Below are positions 50,104 through 58,864 of a stretch of 64,000 bases of DNA, one piece after another; within the stretch, counting starts at the first letter, position 1; each line of letters starts with the position of its first letter. This stretch comes from Herbidospora galbida. GTDB taxonomy: Bacteria > Actinomycetota > Actinomycetes > Streptosporangiales > Streptosporangiaceae. The stretch is from contig NZ_SZQA01000021.1 of NCBI RefSeq assembly GCF_005233835.1, positions 1 through 64,000 on the forward strand, written 5' to 3'. Below the pieces are notes generated by a model. It searched no databases and had not been told where the DNA came from. It saw only the letters and a list, made by a program, of their open reading frames with translations. Both the position numbers and the translations under genes were made by a program.

Positions 50104-51659
50104 GCCCGATGCACTTCCACCACGCCGACCTCTTCGAGGGCCTGGCCGACGCGATCGGCGACCGGACCGCCGTGGTCTGCGGCGACGACCGGGCCACCTA
50201 CGCCGAACTCGACGCCGCCGCGAACCGGCTGGCCCACCACCTCGCCGGGCACGTCGCGCCCGGCGAGCACGTCGGGATCCACCTCTACAACGGGCTCGAA
50301 TACGTGACCGCGCTGCTGGCGATCCTGAAGATCCGCGCGGTGCCGGTGAACGTCAACTACCGCTATGTCGCGGCGGAACTGCGCTACCTGTACGACGACT
50401 CGGACATCGTCGCCCTGTTCTACGCCGCCGAGTTCGACGACCGGGTCGCCGCCGCGCGCACCGACCGGCTGCGGCACCTGATCGCGGTGGGGGACTCGGC
50501 CATCGCGGACGCGGTGCCGTACGGCGAGGCGATCACGGGTTCCGCCGACCGGGACTTCGGCCCGCGCGACGGGCAGGACGTCTACATCATCTACACCGGC
50601 GGGACCACCGGCCTGCCCAAGGGCGTGCTGTGGACGCACGAGGACCTGTTCATGGCCTTCGGCGGCGGCAACCCCTACGGCCCGCCGCACACCACGCCCG
50701 AAGGGGTGATCGAGCAGGCCCGCACCGCCGGGCCACTCACCATGATGGCGGCGGCCCCGCTGATGCACGGCGCCGCCCAGATGGGGACGTTCATCGCGTT
50801 CTGGATGGGCGCCACGATGGTCTACGTGCCGCGCTTCGAGGCCGACGCGGTGCTGCGCGCGATCGGGCGCGAGAAGGTGGTGTCGATCACCATCACCGGC
50901 GACGCCATGGCCGTCCCGCTGGCCGACGCGCTGGAGACCGGCGACCACGACGTGTCGTCGCTGTTCGTGCTCAGCTCGACCGGCGCGATCCTGACCGGCG
51001 CCGTGCGCGACCGGCTGCAGGCGCTGCTCCCGAACGTCATGATCATGGACAGTTTCGGCTCGACGGAGTCGGGCTACACCGCCTCGGCGGTGGCCGGGTC
51101 GTCACCGGAGGCGGGCCTGAAATACCAGCCCAACCCGAACGCGACGATGGCCGTGCTCGACGGCGCGCTGCGCCCGGTCGCCCCCGGCGAGATGGGCGTC
51201 GTGGCCAAGACCGGACGGATCGCCCACGGCTACTACAAGGACCCGGCGAAGACCGCCGAGACCTTCGTGACCGACGCCGACGGCGTGAAATGGCTGCTCA
51301 CCGGCGACATCGCCCGCGTGGAGGAGGACGGCACCATCCGCGTCTACGGCCGCGGCTCCCAGTGCATCAACACCGGCGGCGAGAAGGTCTTCCCCGAGGA
51401 GGTCGAGGCCGTGCTGAAGGGCCACCCGGGCGTCTTCGACGCGGTCGTCACCGGCCTGCCCGACGACCGCTGGGGCCACCGCGTCGCCGCCGTCGTCGAA
51501 CCGCGCACGAAGGACCTCACGGACGCGGACCTGGACGCCCACTGCCGCGAGCGCCTGTCGGGCTACAAGGTCCCCCGGCAGTACGCGTTCGTAGACGAGC
51601 TGGTGCGCTCGCCGTCGGGCAAGGCCGACTACCGATGGGCCCGCGAGCAGTTCGCCTGA
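50100..51659 (+). CDS. Acyl-CoA synthetase, FadD19-like
   Basis: A 519-aa ANL ligase with DVYIIYTGGTTGLPKGVLWTHEDLFMAF, the P-loop variant seen in mycobacterial FadD19/FadD17 steroid side-chain ligases, plus DSFGSTESGYTASAV, LLTGDIARVEEDGTIRVYGRGSQCINTGGEKVFPEEVEAVL and the C-terminal catalytic Lys in SPSGKADYRW. It should activate a C24-type steroid or related acid. ATG overlaps the Ltp3 stop (ATGA). Last gene of the operon. Confidence 0.9.
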   Translation: MSPMHFHHADLFEGLADAIGDRTAVVCGDDRATYAELDAAANRLAHHLAGHVAPGEHVGIHLYNGLEYVTALLAILKIRAVPVNVNYRYVAAELRYLYDDSDIVALFYAAEFDDRVAAARTDRLRHLIAVGDSAIADAVPYGEAITGSADRDFGPRDGQDVYIIYTGGTTGLPKGVLWTHEDLFMAFGGGNPYGPPHTTPEGVIEQARTAGPLTMMAAAPLMHGAAQMGTFIAFWMGATMVYVPRFEADAVLRAIGREKVVSITITGDAMAVPLADALETGDHDVSSLFVLSSTGAILTGAVRDRLQALLPNVMIMDSFGSTESGYTASAVAGSSPEAGLKYQPNPNATMAVLDGALRPVAPGEMGVVAKTGRIAHGYYKDPAKTAETFVTDADGVKWLLTGDIARVEEDGTIRVYGRGSQCINTGGEKVFPEEVEAVLKGHPGVFDAVVTGLPDDRWGHRVAAVVEPRTKDLTDADLDAHCRERLSGYKVPRQYAFVDELVRSPSGKADYRWAREQFA

Positions 51660-51700
51660 GCGGAGGGCGGGGCTGGTCTCCGGCGGCCAGGCCCGGCCGG

Positions 51701-52285
51701 TCAGCCTCTGATGTCGTAGGTCAGGTGGGTCGCCAGCGGTGAGTGGCGGCAGTCGACGAGGTCGAGGTCGGCCTGGAAGGTGCCGTCGAACAGAGCGGTG
51801 CCGCCGCCAAGAACCACCGGCGCGATGTGGACGGAGAGCCGGTCGACCACGCCCATCCGGAGATACTGCCTGATGACGTCGGCACCGCCGCCGATCGCGA
51901 TGTCGCGGTCGCCCGCCGTCTCGCGGGCCCGCTCAAGGGCCTCTCCGGCGTCGGAGACGTAGGTGAACGCCGTCGGCAGGTCGTCGGTGATGCGATTCGT
52001 GAGCACGAAGACCGGGCTGTGGAACGGGTTCTCGCCGCCCCACCGGCCCGCCGCGTCGAACATGCCCCGGCCGACGATGCCGGCCCCCGCGCCGTGGAAC
52101 TCCCCGAGCACCTCGACGTCGACGGGGTGCCGCTCGCCCTCGAAGGACGGCTTCTCGTAGGTCCACGGGCCGCCGAAGACCCAGTAGTGGAGGCGTTCGC
52201 CGCCGTCGCCGAGACCACGGCCGGGGGCCCAGTTCGGGCCGGCCACGAAACCGTCGAGGGAGGTCGTGATGTTGGCGTGAATCAT
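51701..52285 (-). CDS. Dihydrofolate-reductase-fold (RibD C-terminal) family protein
   Basis: A 194-aa protein: MIHANITTSLDGFVAGP at the N-terminus, AGIVGRGMFDAAGRW, FVLTNRITDDLP, DIAIGGGADVIRQYLRMGVVDRLSVHIAPVVLGGGTALFDG. This is the YyaP/YwjB-type DHFR-like family, probably an NADPH-dependent reductase of unknown substrate. ATG 52285 is chosen because the family's conserved strand begins there; an in-frame ATG 18 bases upstream is possible. Confidence 0.88.
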   Translation of the reverse strand: MIHANITTSLDGFVAGPNWAPGRGLGDGGERLHYWVFGGPWTYEKPSFEGERHPVDVEVLGEFHGAGAGIVGRGMFDAAGRWGGENPFHSPVFVLTNRITDDLPTAFTYVSDAGEALERARETAGDRDIAIGGGADVIRQYLRMGVVDRLSVHIAPVVLGGGTALFDGTFQADLDLVDCRHSPLATHLTYDIRG

Positions 52286-52320
52286 GCCGCCATCGTGACC
52301 CATGGCACCGACAGAAACGG

Positions 52321-52956
52321 CTACTTGGCGGCGGGTTCGCCGGTGAACGCGGCCACCCCGCCGAGGGCGATGTAGACCACGCCGCTGCCGACGTCGAGCC
52401 GCCGCCGGGCGGTCGCCGACCTCTTCAGGCGTCCGGCCAGCGCGGAGGCGGCCAGGGCGTAGGTGCCGTCGCTGGCCATGCCGAGGACGACCCAGATCAT
52501 GCCGAGCAGCACGATCTGCGGGGCCAGCGGGCCGGCGTGCGGGTCGGCGAACTGCGGCAGGAAGGCCAGGAAGAAGATGGCGGTCTTCGGGTTGAGGACG
52601 TTCACCACGAAGCCCTCGCCGAACAGGCGGGCCTTCGGGGTCTCGGCGACCACGGCCTCGCCGGCCGGACTCCGGTCCATGAGCTTGCGGACGCCCAGGT
52701 AGACGAGGTAGGCGGCGCCGGCGTACTTGACGATGGTGAACGCCGTCGCCGAGGCGGCCAGGATCGCGCTGATGCCCAGCGCGGCGGCGGCGACGTGGAC
52801 GAGCGACCCGGCGTGCACGCCGAGCACCGAGACCATCCCGGCGGCGCGGCCCTGGGCGACGCTGCGGGTGACGATGTAGACCACGGCGGGGCCGGGCACG
52901 AGCAGCAGCGCCAGGGTGGCGACGGAGAAGACGGCGAGCGTCGGCAGGTCGGGCAT
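52321..52956 (-). CDS. LysE/RhtB family amino-acid exporter
   Basis: A 211-aa membrane protein with five to six helices and the LysE signature near the N-terminus (LLLVPGPAVVYIVTRSVAQGRAAGMVSVLGVHAGSLVHVAAAALG) and LNPKTAIFFLAFLPQF. Such proteins export lysine, threonine, homoserine or related metabolites. It lies just downstream of the LysR regulator gene on the same strand and may be controlled by it, perhaps protecting the cell from threonine or serine excess. Confidence 0.9.
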   Translation of the reverse strand: MPDLPTLAVFSVATLALLLVPGPAVVYIVTRSVAQGRAAGMVSVLGVHAGSLVHVAAAALGISAILAASATAFTIVKYAGAAYLVYLGVRKLMDRSPAGEAVVAETPKARLFGEGFVVNVLNPKTAIFFLAFLPQFADPHAGPLAPQIVLLGMIWVVLGMASDGTYALAASALAGRLKRSATARRRLDVGSGVVYIALGGVAAFTGEPAAK

Positions 52957-52984
52957 GCGGTGAGGATAGGGACGATCCCGCCGT

Positions 52985-53857
52985 TCAGGCCAGGGGTTTT
53001 GCCAGCGCCTCCAGCAGCGCCTGGGTGGCCGGGGGGTCGGGCGGGGCGCCGTAGGTGGCGGCGTAGACGTGCCTGACCGAGCCGGGCAGTTCGGCGGTTC
53101 TGACCTTCGGGTTCCGGTGGGCGCGCAGGGCCAGCGACGGCAGCAGCGCCGCGCCGAGCCCGGCCGCGACCATCGCCTGGACGGCGACGTAGTCGTCGGT
53201 GGTGAACGTGATGTTCGGGGTGAACCCCTCTTTCGCGCACACGTCGAGCAGGTGGCGGCGGCAGCGTTCGCATCCGGCGATCCACTGGCCGTCGCGGTGG
53301 TCCTTGAGGGCGGAACCGTCGAGGTAGACCAGGTGGCCGGGGTCGTCGAACAGGTGGCGGGTGCGGATGTCGGGGTCCTCGCCCAGTCCGTATCCGAAGA
53401 CCACCGCGACGTCGGCCTCGCCGGCCCTGATCATCGCCAGCGCCTCGGGTGGCTCGGCCTCGACGATGTGCAGTTCCACTCCCGGGTACGACTCCGCGAG
53501 CCGGACCCCGGCCTCGGGCACGAAGGTGCCGAGCGCGGAGGGGAAGGCGGCCAGCCTGACCCGGCCGGCCCTCAGCTGGATGAGCGCCTCCAGTTCGGCG
53601 GCGGCCGAGTCGAGCCGCCCGAGGATCTCGGCGGCGCGTTCGGCGAGCAACTGCCCGGCGTCGGTCAGCCGGACCCCTCGGCCGACGCGTTGCAGCAGCT
53701 TGGCGCCGGTTTCGGCTTCGAGCCTGGCGAGGTGGTGGCTGACGGAGGGCTGGGCGTAGTGGAGCTCTTTGGCGGCCGCGGTCAGCGAGCCGGTGCGGGC
53801 GACGGCGACGAGTACCCTGAGGCGGACGGGGTCGAGCACCTCATCGATGCTACTCAC
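52985..53857 (-). CDS. LysR-family transcriptional regulator
   Basis: A 290-aa regulator with the N-terminal winged helix (VRLRVLVAVARTGSLTAAAKELHYAQPSVSHHLARLEAETGAKLLQRVGRGVRLTDAGQLL) and a periplasmic-binding-like effector domain. It is divergent from the threonine-dehydratase-like gene, the classic layout for LysR control of an adjacent promoter, and lies 28 bases upstream of the LysE exporter on its own strand. GTG start. Confidence 0.93.
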   Translation of the reverse strand: MSSIDEVLDPVRLRVLVAVARTGSLTAAAKELHYAQPSVSHHLARLEAETGAKLLQRVGRGVRLTDAGQLLAERAAEILGRLDSAAAELEALIQLRAGRVRLAAFPSALGTFVPEAGVRLAESYPGVELHIVEAEPPEALAMIRAGEADVAVVFGYGLGEDPDIRTRHLFDDPGHLVYLDGSALKDHRDGQWIAGCERCRRHLLDVCAKEGFTPNITFTTDDYVAVQAMVAAGLGAALLPSLALRAHRNPKVRTAELPGSVRHVYAATYGAPPDPPATQALLEALAKPLA

Positions 53858-53860
53858 GCC

Positions 53861-53928
53861 GGTATATGGCGGGAATACATCGATACCGTCTATGGATTTC
53901 GCGTTATTTCCCTATTGGACCTATCGAT
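53861..53928. promoter_or_regulatory. LysR/dehydratase intergenic region with repeated ATCGAT and an inverted repeat
   Basis: The region is unusually AT-rich. ATCGAT occurs at 53879-53884 and 53923-53928 (and again at 53843 inside the LysR gene), and GGTAT (53861-53865) is inverted as ATACC (53883-53887). A LysR-type binding site is expected here. Confidence 0.4.
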
Positions 53929-53952
53929 GCAGGTGGGTTCAGGCTGGTCGGC

Positions 53953-54906
53953 ATGACCGACATGCGTGACATCCTCCAGGCCGCCTCCCTGCTCGCCCGG
54001 CACATCCCGCCGACGCCGATGTGGAGCTACCCCGTCCTCAACGCGGCCGCCGGCGCGGAGCTCTGGGTGAAGCACGAGAACACCCAGCCGATCGGGGCCT
54101 TCAAGGTGCGCGGCGGGATCACCCTCCTGGCCGCCCTGCCCGACCGGTCGCGGGGCGTGGTGGCCTACTCGACCGGCAACCACGCGCAGTCGATCGCCTA
54201 TGCCGCGCGGCTGTTCGGTACGCCGTGCGCGATCGTGATGCCGGAGAACCCGAACCCGTCCAAGGTCGCCGCCGTCGAGGCGCTCGGCGCGACGGTCGTC
54301 ATCGGCGGCGCGACCATGGTCGAGGCCGCCGACGTGGCCCGCGAGGAGGCCGACCGGCTGGGCCGCCGCCTGATCAGCCCCGCCGACGAGCCAGAGATCA
54401 TCGCCGGAGTGGGCACCCTCTACCTGGAGATCCTCCTCCAGCGGCCCGACCTCGACGCGATCGTGGTCCCGGTCGGCAGCGGAACCGGCGCGGCGGCGGC
54501 CTGCCTGGTGGCCCGGGCCCTGGCTCCCGGATGCCAGGTGATCGGCGTCCAGTCCGCCGCCGCCCCGGCGGCGCACGACTCGTGGCGGCTCGGCGAGATG
54601 GTGCTGCGGCCGATGAAGACGCGAGTGGACGGCCTGGCGACCGGCTCGGCCTACGCGCTCCCGCAGCAGGTCATGCGCGACCTGCTCACCGACTTCCTGC
54701 TGGTCACCGACGAGGAGATCCGCGCGGCCCAGCGCCTCATGCTCACCCACGCCCACACGCTGGCCGAGGGGGCGGGGGCGGCGGCTCTCGCGGGGGTCCT
54801 CAATCGGCGGGAGGAGTTCGCGGGCAGGAAGGTCGCGATCGTCGTGTCGGGCGGCAACGCGGGCCCGGCGGAGCTGGCGGCTCTGATGGGACCACAGGAC
54901 GCATAA
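53953..54906 (+). CDS. Threonine/serine dehydratase family PLP enzyme
   Basis: A 317-aa fold-type II PLP enzyme with Lys51 in NTQPIGAFKVRGG (Schiff base), STGNHAQSIAYAARLFG, and the phosphate-binding PVGSGTGAAAACLVARAL; SGGNAGPAEL is near the C-terminus. It lacks the ACT regulatory domain of biosynthetic IlvA, so a catabolic threonine/serine dehydratase or hydroxyamino-acid ammonia-lyase is likely. ATG 53953 is preferred because a longer frame runs through the divergent promoter region. Likely regulated by the adjacent LysR. Confidence 0.88.
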   Translation: MTDMRDILQAASLLARHIPPTPMWSYPVLNAAAGAELWVKHENTQPIGAFKVRGGITLLAALPDRSRGVVAYSTGNHAQSIAYAARLFGTPCAIVMPENPNPSKVAAVEALGATVVIGGATMVEAADVAREEADRLGRRLISPADEPEIIAGVGTLYLEILLQRPDLDAIVVPVGSGTGAAAACLVARALAPGCQVIGVQSAAAPAAHDSWRLGEMVLRPMKTRVDGLATGSAYALPQQVMRDLLTDFLLVTDEEIRAAQRLMLTHAHTLAEGAGAAALAGVLNRREEFAGRKVAIVVSGGNAGPAELAALMGPQDA

Positions 54907-54912
54907 GCCGGA

Positions 54913-55629
54913 TCAGGGCTGGTCGCCTCTGGTTTCCTCGTCCAGGTCGTGGAGGCTCTGGCGGGTGATCTCCAGGTCGGCCGTCAGGTGGTCGAGGGCC
55001 GCCGGGGTGTCGGTGCCGCTGGTGACGTCCATGGCCGACAGTTCGACCACCCGCGCGACCAGGCCCTCCAGCACGATGACCGTCGACTCCAGTCGGACCA
55101 GCAGGCGTTCCCGGGTCGCCGACAGGCGGGCGTGGACCTCCTCCTGGGCCGTCAGGGCCGAGATCGCGCGGTCGAGTTCGGCGGCGATCTCCGGGCGGGC
55201 CGACTCGCGGGCATGCGTCAGGCGCAGGCGTTCCTGGCGCAGGAAGTCGGGGTCCAGGCGGCCGAGGGCGGCCGTCGTGACCGACGTGTGGGCGGCCAGC
55301 CGCCGCAGGGTGGCGACCGTGTCGTCGACCTGGGGGCGCATCGAGGCCACCGGGCCGACCAGCAGCCGGCCGCGCATCGACTCGCTCAGTTCGGCGAAGG
55401 CGGCCGCGGCGCGTTCGGCGCGGGCCAGGGCGCGGTCCTCCGCGCTGTCCGTGGTGACCGGGGTGGGCGTGGGAGGTTCGTCGGGTTCGGGGGAGGACAG
55501 GAAGGCGGCGATCAGCCAGCCGGCCAGGGCGACGGCGACGGCCGCCGCGACGGGCAGGCGCAGGGCCAGGGTGGCCAGGCCCGCGACGGCGCCCGGCAGC
55601 AGGGCCCACGGGTTGGCGAACCTAGAAAT
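54913..55629 (-). CDS. Membrane-anchored coiled-coil protein, apparent AUU start
   Basis: The frame encodes SRFANPWALLPGAVAGLATLAL (first hydrophobic segment), LPVAAAVAVALAGWLIAAFL (second), a Pro/Thr linker and a long helical domain (238 aa in all). No ATG, GTG or TTG lies between an in-frame TGA at 55638-55636 and the membrane segments. ATT at 55629-55627 is 9 nt after a consensus GGAGGTGAT, so initiation at AUU is proposed; the ATG at 55377 would cut off both membrane segments. Its start region overlaps the stop of the upstream VWA gene. Function unknown; probably works with the VWA protein. Confidence 0.6.
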   Translation of the reverse strand: MSRFANPWALLPGAVAGLATLALRLPVAAAVAVALAGWLIAAFLSSPEPDEPPTPTPVTTDSAEDRALARAERAAAAFAELSESMRGRLLVGPVASMRPQVDDTVATLRRLAAHTSVTTAALGRLDPDFLRQERLRLTHARESARPEIAAELDRAISALTAQEEVHARLSATRERLLVRLESTVIVLEGLVARVVELSAMDVTSGTDTPAALDHLTADLEITRQSLHDLDEETRGDQP

Positions 55630-57286
55630 TGGCGATCACCTCCGTGAAGATCCGGTCGATCACGCCGGGGTCGCGGGAGTCGTAGGAGGCCGCCCTCGTC
55701 GTGTCGGAGACGGCCTTCAGGGTCTCCAGGTCGGCGTCGGCGCCGTAGGCGATGGTGAAGACCCGCACCGGGTGCCGCCCGCGCAGGCCCTTCAGGAGGT
55801 GGTCGAGGGTGATCGTCTGCTGGACCTCGTTGCGTCCGTCGGTGAGGAGCACCACGGCGTTGATGGTGTCGCTCCGGGCCCGGTCCTGTACGTGCCGGTA
55901 CGCCGCCAGCGCCGTGTCATGGAGGCTGGTGGCCCCCTGGGGGCGCAGGCGGTCGATCTCTGCCCGCAGGTCGTCGCGGGTGCCCGTGGCGATCGGCACG
56001 AGCTCCGTCCGGCCGGTCGAGAACGACCACAGCCCGACCCGGTCGCGCGGCCCGAAGTCGCCGACGGCCCGTTTGGCCGCCGACTGGGCCAGGGCGAGCT
56101 TCGATCTGCCCGTACCGGAGGCGGGGGCCTCCATCGAGCCCGACACGTCCATGACCATCAGCACGTTGGCCGGCTTGCGCAGCTCGGCCCAGCTCGCCAG
56201 CACGGCGTCGAGCACCTTCGGCGCCGGGACCTGGAGGATCCGCACCGGCAGGGGGTCGTCGAGGGACCGGAAGCCGTGCTCGGTGAAGCGCTTCTGCTGC
56301 GTGGGCGCCCGCAGGTAGGCCAGGAAGTCGGCCGCGACCTTCCGCTTGGCGGGGGAGGCCCATTTCAGCACGGCGTAGGGGTTGTCGGACAAGAGCGTGC
56401 CCTCTTTGGGATGGATGGCGACGAGCGGCACCTCGGGCTTGTCGTGCCGTCCCAGCGTCGCCGGGTCGCCCGTGGGGTTGCCCTCGTTGTAGTCCCAGAC
56501 CGACTTCTCCTCGACGGTGACGGCCGAGATGTAGGACATCGCCGCCCCCGCGTCGTCGGCCCGCTGGAGGTTGGACAGGAACGTGAGCGTGGTGTCGCCG
56601 TAGTGGACGATCGACCGCTCCACCCCCTGGACGAACCGCCGCACCTTCGGCGCGGCGACGTCGCGCGTGGTCAGGTCTCCCGATACCCCGGTCGCCGCGA
56701 CATACGCCCCGATGGTCGCGTTCAGCCCCGAGGTGGAGAAGCCCGGATGCGTCTTGCCGAGCCGGAAGGGCCCCCACTCCGGGTGCCCGTGCCGCGCCCA
56801 CCCCTGTTCGGAGGAGGCCAGTTCCAGCACGTCACCCCACCCGAGGGCCTTCTCGGGCCACCCGAGGGCGGTGGCCATCGGCTCGGGCATCGCGATGACC
56901 AGCGGCGTCTTCACGATCGAGGGGGCGTCGGCCGGGATCGGCGCCGAGCGGGCCCGCTGCCGCAGCAGCGTCAGCCACGCCGACGCCGCCGGGCTCCACA
57001 CGTCGGGCCGCGCGCCGTCGTCGCGGGTCCACCCGTCGGCCAGCGCGTCGAGGGCGGCCCCGGACGCCATCGTCGCCACGGTCACCTTCCCGCAGCCCTT
57101 GCGCGAGTAGTCGGCCGCCATCTGTCGTAACAGCTCGGCCTTCTCGCTGGAGGCCGCGATCCGCACCCCGGCCGTCGACGGGGCGCAGTCGGGGTCGGCG
57201 TGGACCGTCCGCACCACCACGATGATCGCCCCCGCCACGACGGCGGCGACCACGAGGACAGAGAACCGGCGGGATCGTCGGCGCAC
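55622..57286 (-). CDS. Membrane-anchored substrate-binding/VWA-domain protein
   Basis: A 554-aa protein: N-terminal signal anchor (FSVLVVAAVVAGAIIVVV), a periplasmic-binding-like domain of about 320 residues (VRIAASSEKAELLRQMAADYSRKGCGKVTVATMASGAALDALADGW onward, SBP_bac_11-like), then a von Willebrand A domain with MIDAS DVSGSM, TGATSLHDT-like Thr/Asp positions and VLLTDGRNE. VWA domains bind metals and protein partners outside the cell. The combination occurs in actinomycetes but its role is not known to me. GTG start. Confidence 0.85.
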   Translation of the reverse strand: MRRRSRRFSVLVVAAVVAGAIIVVVRTVHADPDCAPSTAGVRIAASSEKAELLRQMAADYSRKGCGKVTVATMASGAALDALADGWTRDDGARPDVWSPAASAWLTLLRQRARSAPIPADAPSIVKTPLVIAMPEPMATALGWPEKALGWGDVLELASSEQGWARHGHPEWGPFRLGKTHPGFSTSGLNATIGAYVAATGVSGDLTTRDVAAPKVRRFVQGVERSIVHYGDTTLTFLSNLQRADDAGAAMSYISAVTVEEKSVWDYNEGNPTGDPATLGRHDKPEVPLVAIHPKEGTLLSDNPYAVLKWASPAKRKVAADFLAYLRAPTQQKRFTEHGFRSLDDPLPVRILQVPAPKVLDAVLASWAELRKPANVLMVMDVSGSMEAPASGTGRSKLALAQSAAKRAVGDFGPRDRVGLWSFSTGRTELVPIATGTRDDLRAEIDRLRPQGATSLHDTALAAYRHVQDRARSDTINAVVLLTDGRNEVQQTITLDHLLKGLRGRHPVRVFTIAYGADADLETLKAVSDTTRAASYDSRDPGVIDRIFTEVIANF

Positions 57287-57346
57287 GCGGGCCTCCCACA
57301 GACGTGTCGGTATTTATCCCGACGAATGGAGGCCCGCCAAAGTTCT

Positions 57347-58687
57347 TTACGACGCGCCGTACTCCAGCAGGAACAGCGCCTCGGCGGTGGCGACGCGGCG
57401 GAGCTCGTCGATCACGACCCGCTCGTTGGGGGCGTGGATGCGGGCGGCCTCGTCTTCGGCGCCGAAGAGCAGCAGCTCGGCCTCGGGGAACTGGCGCTGG
57501 AGGGTGGCCACCAGCGGGATGCCGCCGCCCTGGCCGACGTCGCGCGGCTCACGGCCGAACGCCCTGGTCATCGCGCGGTCGAGAGCCGCACGGGCCGGGC
57601 CGCCCGCCGGGGCCTGGAAGCCCGAGCCCACCGACACGTCGGAGAACGTGACATGGACGCCCCACGGCGCCTGCGCCTCCAGGTACGCGGTCACGTCGGA
57701 CAGCGCCGTCTTCGGGTCGTTGGCGGCCGGGACGCGGATGGTCACCCGGGCCCGCGCGACCGCCTGGATCGCGTTGACCGCGCCCGAGACCGTCGGCACG
57801 TCGAGCCCGGTCACCGTGATCGCGTAGGAACCCCAGATCCGGTCGGCGATCGAGCCGGTGCCGACCAGCGAGACCCCGTCGAGCACGCCCGCGCCCTGGC
57901 GGAACTCCTCGTCGGTGCCCGCGTCGCCGTCGAAGACGCCCTTCTCCAGGCCGGGTACGCGCACGTCGCCGTTGTCATCGTGCAGCGCGACCAGCATCCG
58001 CATCAGCGCCGACAGCGCGTCGGGGGCCGGGCCGCCGAAGGAGCCGCTGTGCAGTGCGTCCTTGAGGGTGCGCACCTCGACCGTGACGGCGGCCATGCCG
58101 CGCAGCGAGGTGGTCACCGCCGGGTCGCCGACGGCGGGGTTGCCGCAGTCGGCCACGATGATCGCGTCGGCGCGGACCAGGTCGGGGTTCTCCTCGACGA
58201 ACCGCTCCAGGCGCTCGCCGGCGTACTCCTCCTGGCCCTCGATGATTACCCGCACGCCCACGGGGAAGCGGCCGTCGAAGGCGCGCAGCGCGGTGAGGTG
58301 GGTGATGATGCCGGACTTGTCGTCGGCGGCGCCCCGCCCGTACACGGCACCGTCGATCTCGGTGGGCTCGAAGGCCGGGGTGTCCCACAGGGCGGGGTCA
58401 CCGGGGGGCTGGACGTCGTAATGGGCGTACAGGAGCACGGTCGGGGCGCCGGGAGGCGCCGGGGCCTCGGCGTAGACGGCGGGGAAGCTGCCCGCGACCG
58501 GGATCTGCCGCACGGTCGGCAGACCGGCGTCGCGCAGCAGCGACTCCACGGCCGCGGCGGCGCGGTGCACCTCCTCCTCCGGATGCCCGGGGAAGGCGAC
58601 CGACGGGATAGAGACCAGCGCCTTGAGGTCCTCCACCGCGCGGGGCATGGCGGCGGCGACGGCGTCTTCGATGTCACCAGGAGTCAT
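57347..58687 (-). CDS. M20-family metallopeptidase (dipeptidase)
   Basis: A 446-aa zinc peptidase: VLLYAHYDVQPPGD (metal His, catalytic Asp), GRGAADDKSGIITHL (bridging Asp), EGQEEYAGERL (catalytic Glu and metal Glu), ADCGNPAVGDPAVTTSLRGMAAVTVEV (dimerisation domain start), and final IHAPNERVVIDELRR with the last metal His. It cleaves dipeptides or N-acyl amino acids in the cytoplasm. ATG 58687 is the first credible start; the frame further upstream runs opposite to the aminotransferase gene and is a shadow. Confidence 0.9.
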   Translation of the reverse strand: MTPGDIEDAVAAAMPRAVEDLKALVSIPSVAFPGHPEEEVHRAAAAVESLLRDAGLPTVRQIPVAGSFPAVYAEAPAPPGAPTVLLYAHYDVQPPGDPALWDTPAFEPTEIDGAVYGRGAADDKSGIITHLTALRAFDGRFPVGVRVIIEGQEEYAGERLERFVEENPDLVRADAIIVADCGNPAVGDPAVTTSLRGMAAVTVEVRTLKDALHSGSFGGPAPDALSALMRMLVALHDDNGDVRVPGLEKGVFDGDAGTDEEFRQGAGVLDGVSLVGTGSIADRIWGSYAITVTGLDVPTVSGAVNAIQAVARARVTIRVPAANDPKTALSDVTAYLEAQAPWGVHVTFSDVSVGSGFQAPAGGPARAALDRAMTRAFGREPRDVGQGGGIPLVATLQRQFPEAELLLFGAEDEAARIHAPNERVVIDELRRVATAEALFLLEYGAS

Positions 58688-58727
58688 GCGCCCCATCGAA
58701 CCACAAACCGGGCACGTTCCAGACGAC

Positions 58728-58742
58728 CGACGAATTTCGTCG
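58728..58742. promoter_or_regulatory. Palindrome CGACGAATTTCGTCG upstream of the aminotransferase
   Basis: Seven-base arms CGACGAA/TTCGTCG are perfectly inverted around one T, in a relatively AT-rich 177-base gap between the divergent peptidase and aminotransferase genes. A regulator site for the aminotransferase-ald operon is plausible. Confidence 0.5.
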
Positions 58743-58864
58743 CCGTTACACGTAGATATCGAGGAATCCGAAGCCGTTTCAATTTGCAACCACGTTTTCC
58801 CTTGGCAGAAGTCTGGGACGCAATGCACACTGACAGCGGAGCTCAGACACCAAGGGAAGTACTG

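Noticed and set aside
57200-58864. Long plus-strand extension upstream of the aminotransferase
   Set aside because: It is the frame shadow of the M20 peptidase gene on the other strand; the aminotransferase domain begins after ATG 58865 with its own ribosome site.
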